A stretch of 64,000 nucleotides of DNA from Uloborus plumipes (Eukaryota; Arthropoda; Arachnida; Araneae; Uloboridae). Positions 23,611 through 34,225 of the stretch are shown piece by piece. The notes under the pieces are model-generated. The model was not told the DNA's origin. It saw only the letters and a program-made list of their open reading frames with translations, and did not search any database. The position numbers and the translations under genes were made by a program. Where the stretch lies: contig JAXGGA010003880.1 of assembly GCA_038373865.1 (NCBI GenBank), forward strand, positions 1 to 64,000. Direction: 5' to 3'. Every line of letters begins with the position of its first letter. Position 1 is the first letter of the stretch.

Positions 23611-24340
23611 CTGTCTGATTTTTTTAGGTAAAATCTTCAGCGCATTTACGCATGCGTTAGGTCTTCTCTGATCTTATCAAAATAGGGGTGATAGGTAAGA
23701 TAACAATAAGGGGAAGAATAATAAAAAGCATTTTGATCCGTATCAAACAACGTACAAAGATCCCAAGTAGCATCAACTCATCGGATTTTGCTCGGCCGAC
23801 CATCGAACTCCTCGTAAACTGATCCTGTAACGCAAGATGACATCGTTCCGATCAGTATCCGAGCACGGTTTTCGATGAGCTACTTTTCATCGGAAGGCGA
23901 TATCCTTCCGATCCACTTTCCCGATGAAAATAAGCCGAGCTATACTCCATCGGAAAACGATATCCTTCCGATCAAGATTCCCGATGAAATTCATGGGCAA
24001 GGGACTCTTCTGCTTGTAAATTGCTCCAAATCTCATCGTATTTCGAGCAAAACTCATCGGATTTTGCTGCTCGGATTCTGTTTGGCCGATGAGACATATT
24101 GGATCATCGGCCGATGAGAATTTCATCAGATTTCGATGAATCGCCGATCATCGGCCGATGAGATGATGCTGCTAGGGATGCTTATTTCAAAAACATAGTT
24201 TAGTTGAACATGTCAAAAGGATAGCAAATGGATGTTCTAAATTGAAAACTTCAGAAAGTTCCCACTCACAACCCATCACCCCTTTTTTAAATGGAATGGT
24301 TCGCGAGTGCTAGTCACGGACGGCTGACACTGACAGACAG
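23611..24340. mobile_element. TA-flanked MITE, CTGTCTG family, copy B (split by a younger MITE)
   Basis: CTGTCTGATT starts at 23611 after TA (23609-23610), and TGACAGACAG ends at 24340 before TA (24341-24342). It is the reverse-orientation counterpart of 20811-21320. A 415-bp element (23762-24176) interrupts it at the position corresponding to about 20970 in copy A. Confidence 0.85.
23762..24176. mobile_element. MITE packed with CCGATGA/TCATCGG dyads, nested in CTGTCTG copy B
   Basis: The ends CCCAAGTAGCATC and its imperfect inverse GATGCTGCTAGG are flanked by GAT (23759-23761, 24177-24179). The interior is built of CATCGG and CCGATG half-sites. It includes a near-tandem pair of blocks with GATATCCTTCCGATC (about 23899 and 23959) and two CATCGGCCGATG palindromes. 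Copy A of the host MITE has a single GATG at this site. The terminus resembles the 110-bp TCCCAAGTAGCA MITEs, but the target is different. Confidence 0.75.
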
Positions 24341-24475
24341 TATCTGCACATTTTGCATCTCCCACAAGTGACGCTTGCAAATAAATTAAATTCTAAACAA
24401 CAAAATTAATTTAATAAAATCAAAACTACTTTGTAGTATATGTAAGAGTGAAGGCTTTCACGGCCGGTATCAATA

Positions 24476-24816
24476 GAATATGAAGTTTCCGGGCTGTTAT
24501 GCCGTGGTCTGAGTGTAGACATTCCCCAAACGTTTCGGTCGCAATTGCATCTTCAGTGCCGTTTACGGAGCTTCCAGGGAGCGCCTTGTTGCCAACCAGG
24601 AACCAGGCGCTCAGGCACTCATCATCAGCCAATCCCGGACGAGGGCACTTCCCTGATAAATACTGCTAACACTTCGAACATTGCATCAGTCGTCGAAAGG
24701 AATCTTCCCTGGAAGCTCCGTCAACGCCACTGAAGATGGCCGCTGCAATTGCGACCGAAACGTTTGGAATGTCTACACTCAGACCACGCACAACAGCCCG
24801 GAATTTTCATATTCTA
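24476..24816. mobile_element. Foldback with arms of about 105 bp (Penelope-like motif)
   Basis: The left arm 24476-24580 (GAATATGAAGTTTCCGGGCT...CGAAACG reversed...ACGGAGCTTCCAGGGA) is inverted at 24706-24816. The phrase ACTGAAGATG...GACCGAAACGTTTGG is reminiscent of terminal regions of Penelope-like and other arthropod retroelements. That assignment is tentative. No reverse transcriptase present. Confidence 0.6.
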
Positions 24817-26589
24817 CTTCGTAGTATTTTTGTGCAAATGTAAAGATTAAAAAGGCGCATTTTCCTGTTCAATTAAAATATGAAGATCTATGATAAAGTG
24901 CTGGTGAAATTCGCGAATCCAATAGTCACACCCGTAACTGTGGAATGGCCCTTAAACGTGACGTGTGTGAGTTGGATTATTTTTCAGCAACAACAAAGCT
25001 TCAAATTAGTTCTTGAAAATATTCTAGGAGACTAAATTGGGCACGTTATCAAGTAAAAACATGCATCATTTAAGAGTAGAATATTTATTTCAAGAAATAT
25101 TTTCTACAAAGGCGTAGAAGCAGAGAAAAGAATGAATAAATTGTATATTCTCCGTTCTGCTTGGCAGACCATCAAACGACGTAAACATTTGAGGTTAAAA
25201 CAAATTCTTTAAAACAGATTAATAGGAACAAAAGCGATCAAAAGGCATTCAGACGAAATGTAACCAAGAATTTCAATTTTTTTGGCATGTAATTAAACAT
25301 GCCCGAGGTCTTTGGAGGTCAACCGAGTGTAAAAGAAGGATAGAGCTACGTCGTTTAGAACCTTAGAACTACCTGGCATAGAGCATAGAAGTAATGAAAA
25401 GGGAATGGAATAATTTAGAAGGATTTTGGCATTAAAGCTTTATTGATGAAGTTTTTGATATAAAAGATGATAGTCAAATTGCCTTTCGTTTTGTTTGTCA
25501 GAAGCAGAGCGTGGCCAAAAACCACAGGTTTGAGAGCAAGTTAAATGTTGTTTAACAATAGTAATGAGAGTTTTAAGCAAAAAACTATCGTTTTTCAAGG
25601 AAAAACTCCAATTAACGAAACAAGGAATACTATTTTAAAAGTTTAATGAAAAGCGCTTTTAGTTAAGATTTTTGTTTTTACCTGAAAGGCTTAAGGTAAT
25701 GAATTTTATGTCTTGTAAACAATTTACTTCTAACTTAATGTATAAATTAGAAAACTTGCATAAACTAGATAATACACCATCTAATGAACAAACAAGTAAG
25801 AAAAAAAGTATATACCCAAAGGCGTCTCGATGGGAGGTCACGGGATGTCGCTGTGACCTCCCTAAAATTGATTATTAGGAGAACAAAATTATCTGACGAT
25901 TCGTCAAATTTTGGGACAAAACAATTTGAAATACCCGAATGTCTCTTTCATTAGATGTGATTATGTATGCAAAACCGCATTTTATGCAACGTGTGATTTA
26001 ATAATATTTTCCCATGTTTCTCTTTCTGTTCATGTAGCTATATTTGAGAAGTTCAGTTTCAGATTGGATACTTCAAGAATGCTGAAATACGAAAATCATT
26101 AATTGAAAGTCTTATTCCAGGATTACTTCACCTGCAGCAAGTATGAATAACGCTGAAAGACTTCAAGTCCAAGTCATCCCATTTCGAGAATTTTTGCAAT
26201 AACCACGGGAACAATACCTTCAACTAACTAACCATTTATCTTTGTCTTTTATTAACAGAAACACGCATTATTTCATCAGAGGGGTTAAATTTCATTACAA
26301 GATCGCACGAACCCGTTTGAACAAATGACACAACAAGAACAAAACTCAGTTAAAGGCTATTTTGCATCTTAAGAGGAAATGAAAGTAAAACACCCGTGGC
26401 TTTTACCATTGCCATAAATGTAGCCAACGCAATGTCGTCATAACCACCTCTACTCACCGCCAGAGACCCTTGTAAGAAAAGTGAGATAAGTCAAAAAATC
26501 CCAAATTTCTAATTTTTTTTATGAAACAAATCAAAGCATTGTGTTCTTTTGGAGAAGTGTCACAACTGAACTTTTGATAGTTTTTGCTA
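24817..26589. other. AT-rich spacer, no gene recognised
   Basis: Only short open frames (60-68 codons). No paired terminal repeats, SINE promoter or splice-bounded coding segment was recognised. Confidence 0.45.
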
Positions 26590-27005
26590 CACTGCAAAAA
26601 AATGAATGTTGTTTTTACAGTATAATACTGACAATTTTATATAGTAATAACCCGTAAAAATTTCTAATTTTACAGTAATAAACTGTAAAATTATTACTTT
26701 TATAATTACTAAACTGTAAAATTGCTCATTTTACAGTGGTAAACTGCAAAATCGCTAATTTTACAGTTTATTAACGCGCATTTTACTGTTTTAAACTGGA
26801 ACCTCTGTTGCCGGTATTATACTGTAGTTTTTACAGAACAACGCAACTAAATTTTACGGCAATAAACTGTAAAATTTCTAACTTTACATTAAGAATCTGT
26901 AAAATTGCTAGTATTCCAGATTGTTGCTGTGCATTTTTAAGTTTTAAATTGGAACCTCGGCTGCCAGTATTATACTGTAAAAACAACAGTTCATTTTTTG
27001 CAGCG
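26590..27005 (+). mobile_element. CACTG-type MITE, copy 6 (clean TA duplication)
   Basis: It starts CACTGCAAAAAAATGAATGT after TA (26588-26589) and ends TTTTTTGCAGCG before TA (27006-27007). It is the best-delimited copy and indicates TA target duplication for the family. The Phe/Tyr-rich frames in it on both strands are repeat artefacts. Confidence 0.9.
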
Positions 27006-27038
27006 TAGGTAGCGCTAATAGTGACACAATTCAAACTA

Positions 27039-27303
27039 AAATTGAAGGGGCAAGTGGATAAAGGTGATATGTGACATTTGAATTTCGCCTATTTATATAA
27101 ACTCAAATTAGTGTGTGTTCAATTGTGTTAACTCAAAAACACAATTGAAGGGACAAATGGAAAAAGGGGATTTGTGACAATTTTTAATTTTCGAGAAAAA
27201 GCTTTCAGAAAAAAAATATTACCTTTTCACCTTCATCCATTGTAAAAAGTATGTTTTTCCAAAATTGTCACACATCACCTTTATCCACTTGTCCCTTCAA
27301 TTT
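27039..27303. mobile_element. MITE with ATTGAAGGG termini, copy A
   Basis: The left terminus AAATTGAAGGGGCAAGTGGA and the right end (reverse complement AAATTGAAGGGACAAGTGGA) continue as TIRs of about 35 bp through AAAGGTGATRTGTGACA. A third, internal copy of the motif starts at about 27140. Related termini occur at 51586-51841. Confidence 0.75.
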
Positions 27304-28363
27304 AAGTATATAAATATATGAAACATGGAACAAATTGAAAATGTAGTACGACACAAAGAATTGAAGTTTTTATATACACATATTTTATTAAAAAGATCAA
27401 TCAATATTCATTGCAAAAGACGTGTGTGTGTGTAACAGCTAAGCTAACCAGTAAGAAACCCTTAGTTTTCCCTTAGTTTTCTCTTTACTCCACTGCAAAA
27501 TTAGCCAATTCCGACTTGTGTCACTTTTCTTGCTAGGGTACGATATTATTACCTTTTTCTAAGCATGTATGAATCAATTTTTTTTCTTCGCTACTCTGGC
27601 TTCAACTCCTTATTTCATTCATTTGCAGGTTCCCGCCGAAATCTCTACCCTCCCCTAAAACACGTGTTTGAGCAGCGATGCTGTCCATTGAATTGCACCA
27701 TTCCATTAATAGCGATCGTTTGCGAAGGACAAAACGCTGTGTTTAGACTCAATAAAAAGATAGATCGTTTGCGGAAAGGGATAATGCGAGAAAAACGATT
27801 GCTTGTATTTTATTTCTGCAGAGAGAAAGAAAAGGGATAATAAACTCTAATTGATTTCATAAAAGTTCGATAATGTTGAGGAAGAACTTCAGTTGAGAAT
27901 TTTGGAATCATTTAAGTCAATTACTTATAATCGACGCGTATACTTCAAAAGCCATACGTAAAAAAAAAAAAAAAACCGAACACATATTACGACTTTCCTT
28001 TCATCATTAAAAAGAAGTCCTTTTCTTAGGTTACAAAAAAGTGCTTCTTACAGACATACGATACAGTGAAGGTTAAGAAAAATAGTAATTTTCTACCGAT
28101 GACTAATAAAATGTGTCTAAATAATGAAACATATATGGCGGTGCTTCTTTAACTAGATCACAAAACCTTTTTTTAAAGTCATACTAAAATAACTATTAAA
28201 TTGGCTGATGACTGATACAACCACGATTTTGGCGAACTCATGAAACAATCTTATAAGCAGTTATGTTTTGCTATAAAAACATGAGAGCATATCACGTTTA
28301 ATTTATGAAGAAAAAACTGAAATGTATGGGGATCATTGCTCTCTTTAACAAATTTTGTTTGTA
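27304..28363. other. Spacer with one GC-richer patch
   Basis: A 91-codon frame at 27565-27840 follows a TTCATTTGCAG acceptor-like site (27620-27630) and is less AT-rich than its surroundings. I recognise no domain, and no donor site pairs convincingly. Confidence 0.2.
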
Positions 28364-29158
28364 CTCTGTAAAACATGAATGTTGTTTTTATAGTACAATG
28401 CATCTAATTTTATGGTAATAAACTGCAAAAATTGCTAATTTTACAGTAATAAGTTGCAAAATTCTTACTTTTACAGAACTAAACTATAAAAGTGCTAATT
28501 TTACAGTAATAAACTAAAATTGCTAATTTAACAGTAATAAGTTGTAAAATTGTTACTTTTACAGAACTAAACTATAAAATTGCTAATTTTACAGTAATAA
28601 AAAAAATTGCTAATTTTACAGTAATAAGTTGTAAAATTGTTACTTTTACAGAACTAAACTATAAAATTGCTAATTTTACAGTGATAAGTTGTAAAATTGT
28701 TACTTTTACAGAACTAAACTATAAAATTGCTAATTTTACAGTAATAAACTAAAATTGCTAATTTTACAGTAATAAGTTGTAAAATTGTTACTTTTACAGA
28801 ACTAAACTATAAAATTGCTAATTTTGCAGTGATAAGTCGTAAAATTGTTACTGTTACAGAACTAAACTATAAAATTGCTAATTTTACAGTAATAAACTAA
28901 AATTGCTAATTTAACAGTTTATTGCTGCGCATTTTACAGTTTTAAACTGGAACCTCTGCTGCCAGTTTTATAAATGAGTTGTTTTTACAATTTAGTACAG
29001 CTAAATTTTACGGCAATTAACTGTAAAACTGCTAACTTTACAGTAAGAAACTGTAAAATTGCTACTTTTACAGTTTATTACAGTGCACTTTACAGTTTTA
29101 AATTGGAACATCGGCTGCCAGTATTATACTGTAAAAACAACAGTTCATTTTTGTGGTG
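28364..29158 (+). mobile_element. CACTG-type MITE, copy 7 (expanded to 795 bp)
   Basis: Termini CACTG-like CTCTGTAAAACATG (TA at 28362-28363) and TTTGTGGTG (TA at 29159-29160). The 5' half is expanded by a tandem module GTTGTAAAATTGTTACTTTT...ACTATAAAATTGC repeated about five times between 28450 and 28910. This makes it a minisatellite inside a MITE. Confidence 0.85.
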
Positions 29159-29359
29159 TAATAATCGGCCACAACTATTTTTCTGAGGCTTATAGAACAT
29201 GTTAATTTGTTCGTTCATAAACTAAAAATCTTGACATGAAAGTTAAAGGCGTTTATTGTATCACTGTCTTAAAGATTTAATTCAAATTAAGGTCAAATTT
29301 AAATGTTTGTCAACTAATTTTAAAAATAATCTTGAATAAACACATGACAATTTTATGAT

Positions 29360-29830
29360 AAAAGAACTGCCTAATTCTAACAGCTTAGCTTGAAATAATA
29401 TAAGAGGTTTTTTTTTTTAAGCAAAAGAACTGCCTACGTTACCAATAACTCAAGAAAGCACTTAAACAAAAAATTCTAACGACGTATCTTAAAATAATGC
29501 ATAAATATTTTTATGCAAAAAAAGGCACCGTTGCCATTCACTCAATAAAATACTCAATCAAAAAAAAAAAAAAAAAAAACTGCCTACGTTACCACTTACA
29601 AAATAAAACATTTAATCAATAAATTCCAACTGCGTAGCTTGAAATAATGCATAAATATCTGAAAGCCAAAAAGAAAAAAAAGAAAGAAAGAAAGAAAAAA
29701 AAAATGATACTATCCATTAGCTCAATAAACACTTTATTAATGAATTCTAAGAACGTTGTTTGAAATAGTGCATGAATTAAGCAAAAGAACTGCCTACGTT
29801 GCCATTAGCTCAATAAAGCATTTAATTAAA
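29360..29830 (+). repeat. Degenerate tandem array, units of about 95-120 bp
   Basis: Four to five diverged units share AAAGAACTGCCTACGTTACC, CTCAATAAAGCATTTAATCA, AATTCTAAC.ACGTAGCTT and GAAATAATGCATAAATAT, separated by poly-A or GAAA-rich tracts. No coding potential. Confidence 0.7.
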
Positions 29831-30311
29831 CGTAACAAAATAAAAATAAATCACTTAGAGAGGCATTTAATACAAATCGGCATGTTATCGAGTCTTACAA
29901 AACAAGAATGTTTTGACCATAAAGGAACAATCGCCATTTTAGAAAATAATAACGAGTATTAAAATACATTCCTTCATTGTTAGTGTGCAGTGAATGCTGC
30001 CCAGCTCACTTATTCCGACTCATAAATATGCCGAAACCTCGCATGCAAACATCGTGCGGTAATCAATGAACATGTTCTTGGGCAACCATTTTGGTAAACA
30101 CAATGCGGTCCACAGACATTTGGGAACAATTTATGTCCTCTGAATAATTTTTAAAGCGAGCAAGGACCCCCTGGGGTCATTTTTCGAAAACAGCATTCCA
30201 TCCAGCCTTAATAAGGCTCACCGGAAGACATGAGAGATCCTCGAACCTTTTTTTGCACCCTTGAGAAAGCGGTCCTTCCTATTTGGCAATTAAATTAGCG
30301 GCTGCTCTACA

Positions 30312-30503
30312 TTGTGCGAATGCTCTCCAGGACCGTTCCAAGAATCCCAACGAGGCATTCGCACGAAATGGGAAAATTCCATGCGGATGACGATGAGCCT
30401 GTTATGTCTCATCAATACTCGAGAACTTTCCTTGTTAAAATTTCACTAGCTTCAGACAATCGTAGCGGGATTCGACGAGATTTTGTTGAGACATCGTTAA
30501 AAT
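30312..30503 (+). repeat. About 430-bp tandem unit, copy A (first part; split by a Foldback-like element)
   Basis: It begins GAATGCTCTCCAGGACCG and runs through CATTCGCACGAAATGGGAAA and GATGACGATGAGCCTGTTAT to GAGACATCGTTAAAAT. It continues at 33589-33649 and 34226-34420 once the two inserted elements are removed. The translation RTVPRIPT.HSHEMGKF is shared with the other two copies, but no gene family is recognised. Confidence 0.75.
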
Positions 30504-30513
30504 GGTTTGGGGT

Positions 30514-31110
30514 CAAAATGTCGCGGCCGAAATGTCGCGGGCCAAAATGTCGCGGCCAAAATGTCGCCGAGCCAAAATGTCGCGGGCTAAAATGTCGCGG
30601 ACCAAAATGTCGCCGGTCCAAAATGTCGCCGAGTCAAAATGTCGCGGGCTAAAATGTCGCGGGCCAAAATGTCGCCGGTCCAAAATGTCGCCGAGCCAAA
30701 ATGTCGCGGGCTAAAATGTCGCGGGCAAAAATGTCGCCGGTCCAAAATGTCGCCGAGCCAAAATGTCGCGGGCTAAAATGTCGCGGGCCAAAATGTCGCC
30801 GGTCCAAAATGTCGCCGAGCCAAAATGTCGCGGGCTAAAATGTCGCGGGCCAAAATGTCGCCGGTCCAAAATGTCGCCTGCCCAAAATGTCGCGGGCCAA
30901 AATGTCGTGTGGTCAAAATGTCGCCGGTCAAAAATGTCGCCGGGCCAGAATGTCGCCGGTCAAAAATGTCGCCGGGCAAAAATGTCGCCGGGCCGAAATG
31001 TCGCCGGTCGAAAATGTCGCCGGGCCAAAATGTCGCCGATAAAAAATGTCGCCGGTCTAAAATGTCGCCGGTCCAAAATAACGCCGGTCCAAAATATATC
31101 CGTTCCAAAA
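30514..31110 (+). repeat. Minisatellite arm (left), 15-17-bp units CCAAAATGTCGCSGGN
   Basis: About 37 units share the core AAAATGTCGC and differ in the following 4-6 bases (CGGTCC, CGAGCC, GGGCT, GGGCC). In the outer half these occur as a four-unit higher-order repeat of about 62 bp. The inner units are diverged (AAAATAACGCC, AAAATATATCC, AAAATGACG). GC-rich in AT-rich surroundings. Confidence 0.9.
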
Positions 31111-31114
31111 TGAC

Positions 31115-33025
31115 GTAAGTGTATAGTACAGATTGAATGTTTCCAGTAATTCACAAATTCAATGCAGCTTAATTATGTAGCTCAATTTTACTAATAAGCT
31201 TGTCACGATATGATAAATACACCTGTTTAGTAACTTTTTTTAAACGTTAAACTTAGAAAATTAGCTTAAGTTATTAACAAAAATGTAACTAAATTGATTT
31301 CTTCTAAAGCTTAAACTATTTCAGTACCAAAATAATGCCAGTTTTTTCAGGACTGTACTTAGGGCCCAGGGACGCTAAATTTCTTCCTTTTTTAATACGC
31401 TTTTACTAGTTTCACAAGTAGGTTTTTTTGTTTGTTCGTTTGTATGTATGTAACTCTGAGTCAAAAATAAAATTCACGTTCTTTACAAACTTATAAAAGT
31501 AATATGTTTAATGCCATTATTATTACTAAAGGCTAAACTATATTGCATGTTGATGTATAATAAGTGCATTTGACATTAGTTCTGAGTTAGGCATCGATCG
31601 TCCACAAAATGCACATTATAAGTGCATGTAAACTTAGCGGATATTCAACAGTTTTCAAAATCTTCTTTTGAATTTGATTTACTCTAAAAGCGTATTGTTT
31701 AGTTTTTTTAAACTATATTTAGGATTATTTCTTTTTTTTTTCACACAAAGAAATTAAACAAATAAATTTGCTGTAAAGGCATTTTTTTTTGCAAAAACGG
31801 AATACCGTTTAATCACCGCGTAGCCGGCAATTTTCTTATAGAACATTTTCTTTAAGAGTTGTTTGGGAACGTTTGAAATCAAATTAGTTCATGGAATTAT
31901 TGCTTTCTTTGTAACAACTGAGTGGTGGAAGGGGAGGTGAAATGTCAAGAGAAAAAATGGTATTATTTATATTCAACTCCACATTTAAATACTGATTGTA
32001 ACGAAGGTACAGAACCATGTCTGAGCTGATTAACGCCAGAAATGAATAAGCATCTCTCCCTTTAAGACCATTCTACAAACAAAATTTTGTCTGAATACTT
32101 GCATTACTTCTTGATATACATCACTCACAAATAATGAAAAATAAAAAGTTCAATTGCTCTGCTTCCTCGATGATGTGGCGTATCTTCTGAAGGCTTCCTA
32201 TGGGCCAATTTTTATTTTATTTCGTCTGAACCTTCTTCAGACATTAATCACGCTATGCTGAAAACGTTCCATTACATTCTTGCATGTAAAAACTTGGAAG
32301 AACTGGCGGCAAAAACCAATCAGCACTGAATCACATATTGGTTGGTACATGTATGTACCAAATTTCATTCTAATTCACGCACTAAGTTTTGTGGTAGAGT
32401 CGCCCCCAAAAAATGGGTCACGCAGATACACACTTACACATTTTCCCTCAAAAAAATAAACGATAAAATTGAATTCCTCACACGTCAGAAAGTGTAAATT
32501 CTTCCAAATTGACAATTTTTCACTGATCCAATACTTTCTTTTACACATTTTATGAAGAAGAAAATGAAAAGACCTCTATTATTTAAATAATATAGACTTG
32601 CTTTCGATCATGTAAGAAATTTTAACAGAAACCAAGTTTCAAACATTGTATATCTGTCTTATTCATTTCACTGTTCTTCAACTTCTTTTTTAACACACAA
32701 ATTTTCCTTTCGATATCAATTAAACTTGGCTTGGGCTGCTAATCTATTCGTTTTTAAGTTGGTAGATAGCGAGTTACGGTAAAATAAGCTATTGTAAATA
32801 AATAACGTACGGTTGTTTGAAAACTATTTGTTTCTTGGAAAGCGCTCGAAACGGTTACAAGCCAAAAGGGTAAATTTTTTTTAGTATTTTCAAAAATTTT
32901 AGTCCATACTATCGTTAACGCACACGTTCATCAACAGCAATTAGCAATTTTTTGCTAATTCGGTGTAAAAAAGCCTTTTCATATATTTTAATTTTTGATA
33001 CTAACTGTATCAATATCGGACCTTC
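31115..33025. other. Unique core of the Foldback-like element
   Basis: AT-rich, no transposase or other domain recognised. It holds a TTTGTTTGTTCGTTTGTATG tract near 31418 and ACGCAGATACACAC near 32418, which may be remnants of another element. Confidence 0.4.
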
Positions 33026-33026
33026 T

Positions 33027-33582
33027 ACATTTTTGTCTGACGACATTTGAACTGGCGACATTTTGGCCCGCGACATTTTTGACCGGCGACATTTTGGACC
33101 GGCGACATTTTTGACCTGCGACATTTTGGACCGGCGACATTTTGGACCAGCGACATTTTGGACCGGCGACATTTTTGATCGGCGACATTTTTGACCGGCG
33201 ACATTTTGGCCCGGCGACATTTTTGACCGGCGACATTTTAGCCCGCGACATTTTGGCTCGGCGACATTTTGGACCGGCGACATTTTGGCCCGCGACATTT
33301 TGGCCCGCGACATTTTGGCTCGGCGACATTTTTGACCGGCGACATTTTGACCCGCGACATTTTAGCCCGCGACATTTTGGCTCGGCGACATTTTGGACCG
33401 GCGACATTTTGGACCGGCGACATTTTGGCCCGCGACATTTTAGCCCGCGACATTTTGGCTTGGCGACATTTTGGACCGGCGACATTTTTGCCCGCGACAT
33501 TTTAGCCCGCGACATTTTGGCTCGGCGACATTTTGGCCGCGACATTTTGGCCCGCGACATTTCGGCCGCGACATTTTGGGCG
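33027..33582 (-). repeat. Minisatellite arm (right), inverse of 30514-31110
   Basis: The array is GCGACATTTTGG-type units, the reverse complement of the left arm. It has the same order of spacer types (GGCCCG, TAGCCCG, GGCTCG, GGACCG), so the two arms could pair as a long hairpin. Confidence 0.9.
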
Positions 33583-33649
33583 TATACCCGTTAAAATATA
33601 ATGACATTGCAATTTTTGATAGGGAGCAGAAATGTAAAATGGATCAGCA

Positions 33650-34225
33650 CAAGGGTGCCCATCCCCCCAAACTCAATGGCGCAAATTACCCCCAAAAATT
33701 TTCTCAACCCTTTTGTGCAATTTATTATTTTATTTTTACCCCTCTTTTTTCTTTTATTTATTTTTTAAATGATATTTATTTATTTTAAAAATATTACTTA
33801 TTTATTTTTTTTTCATTATAACTATTATTTTTTATATATTATTAATTTTTTAGAAGTACTAATTATGCGCAGAATAGAATAGCTTTTTTCCTCTTCCAGA
33901 CATTCCAAGCACACACATAAACACAAAATAAATAAATAAATAAATGAAATAATAATAAAGAAATAAAAGAAATAATTTAAATAAAAAATAAATTCATGAA
34001 TAATTTTTATTTAAATAAATCAGAAAATAATTTAAATTGAAAAAATAAATTCATGAATATTTTTTCATTTAAATAAATCAGAAAATAATTTAAATTAAAA
34101 AAATAAATAATTAAATAATTTAAATAAATAAATTAGTTTTAAAAAATCCAACCCCCCCCCAAAAAAAAAAAAAATTTTTTTGATGGCGCAACTTGCGCCA
34201 TAATCCCCTCCTGTGGGCACCCCTG
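33650..34225. mobile_element. hAT-type MITE (576 bp)
   Basis: The ends CAAGGGTGCCCA (33650) and, in reverse complement, CAGGGGTGCCCA (34225) are flanked by GATCAGCA (33642-33649) and GATCAGCC (34226-34233). Tandem copy B retains the empty site GATCAGCATCATA near 34751. The interior is AAATAA-rich and shares TGCGCAGAATAGAATMKCTTTTT with a partial copy at about 40140-40545. Also flanked internally by TTGCGCCAT/ATGGCGCAA. Confidence 0.88.

Larger units (their letters stand above)
30504..33588. mobile_element. Foldback-like element, minisatellite inverted repeats, 9-bp TSD
   Basis: This 3085-bp element starts GGTTTGGGGTCAAAATGTCG and ends with the reverse complement of GGTATACGCCCAAAATGTCG. It is flanked by identical 9-bp CGTTAAAAT copies (30495-30503, 33589-33597). 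The arms (about 600 and 555 bp) are tandem arrays of 15-17-bp units. The middle (31115-33025) is AT-rich with no recognisable transposase. The architecture matches Drosophila Foldback (FB) elements, which have repeat-built inverted arms and 9-bp duplications and are considered related to Mutator-like elements. The empty site is preserved in tandem copy B (about 34690). The six-frame open reading of the arms (MSRAKM-type) is a property of the repeat. Confidence 0.85.

Noticed and set aside
30502..31118. Several overlapping long open frames in both directions with K-M-S-R-A and N-V-A-G repeats, superficially like a repetitive protein gene
   Set aside because: Every frame on both strands is open because the 15-17-bp unit lacks stop codons. 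The same happens in the inverse array at 32988-33594. No start context or unique domain; it is the Foldback arm.
30514..33582. CRISPR-like array (short repeats with variable spacers)
   Set aside because: The variable parts are 4-6 bp and fall into a few recurring types. Repeats are inverted across a TE, and the context is eukaryotic.
33650..34225. TSD of GGATCAGC with element starting ACAAGGG
   Set aside because: Shifting by one base gives canonical CA...TG hAT ends with an 8-bp flank matched by the empty site in the neighbouring copy, a better reading.
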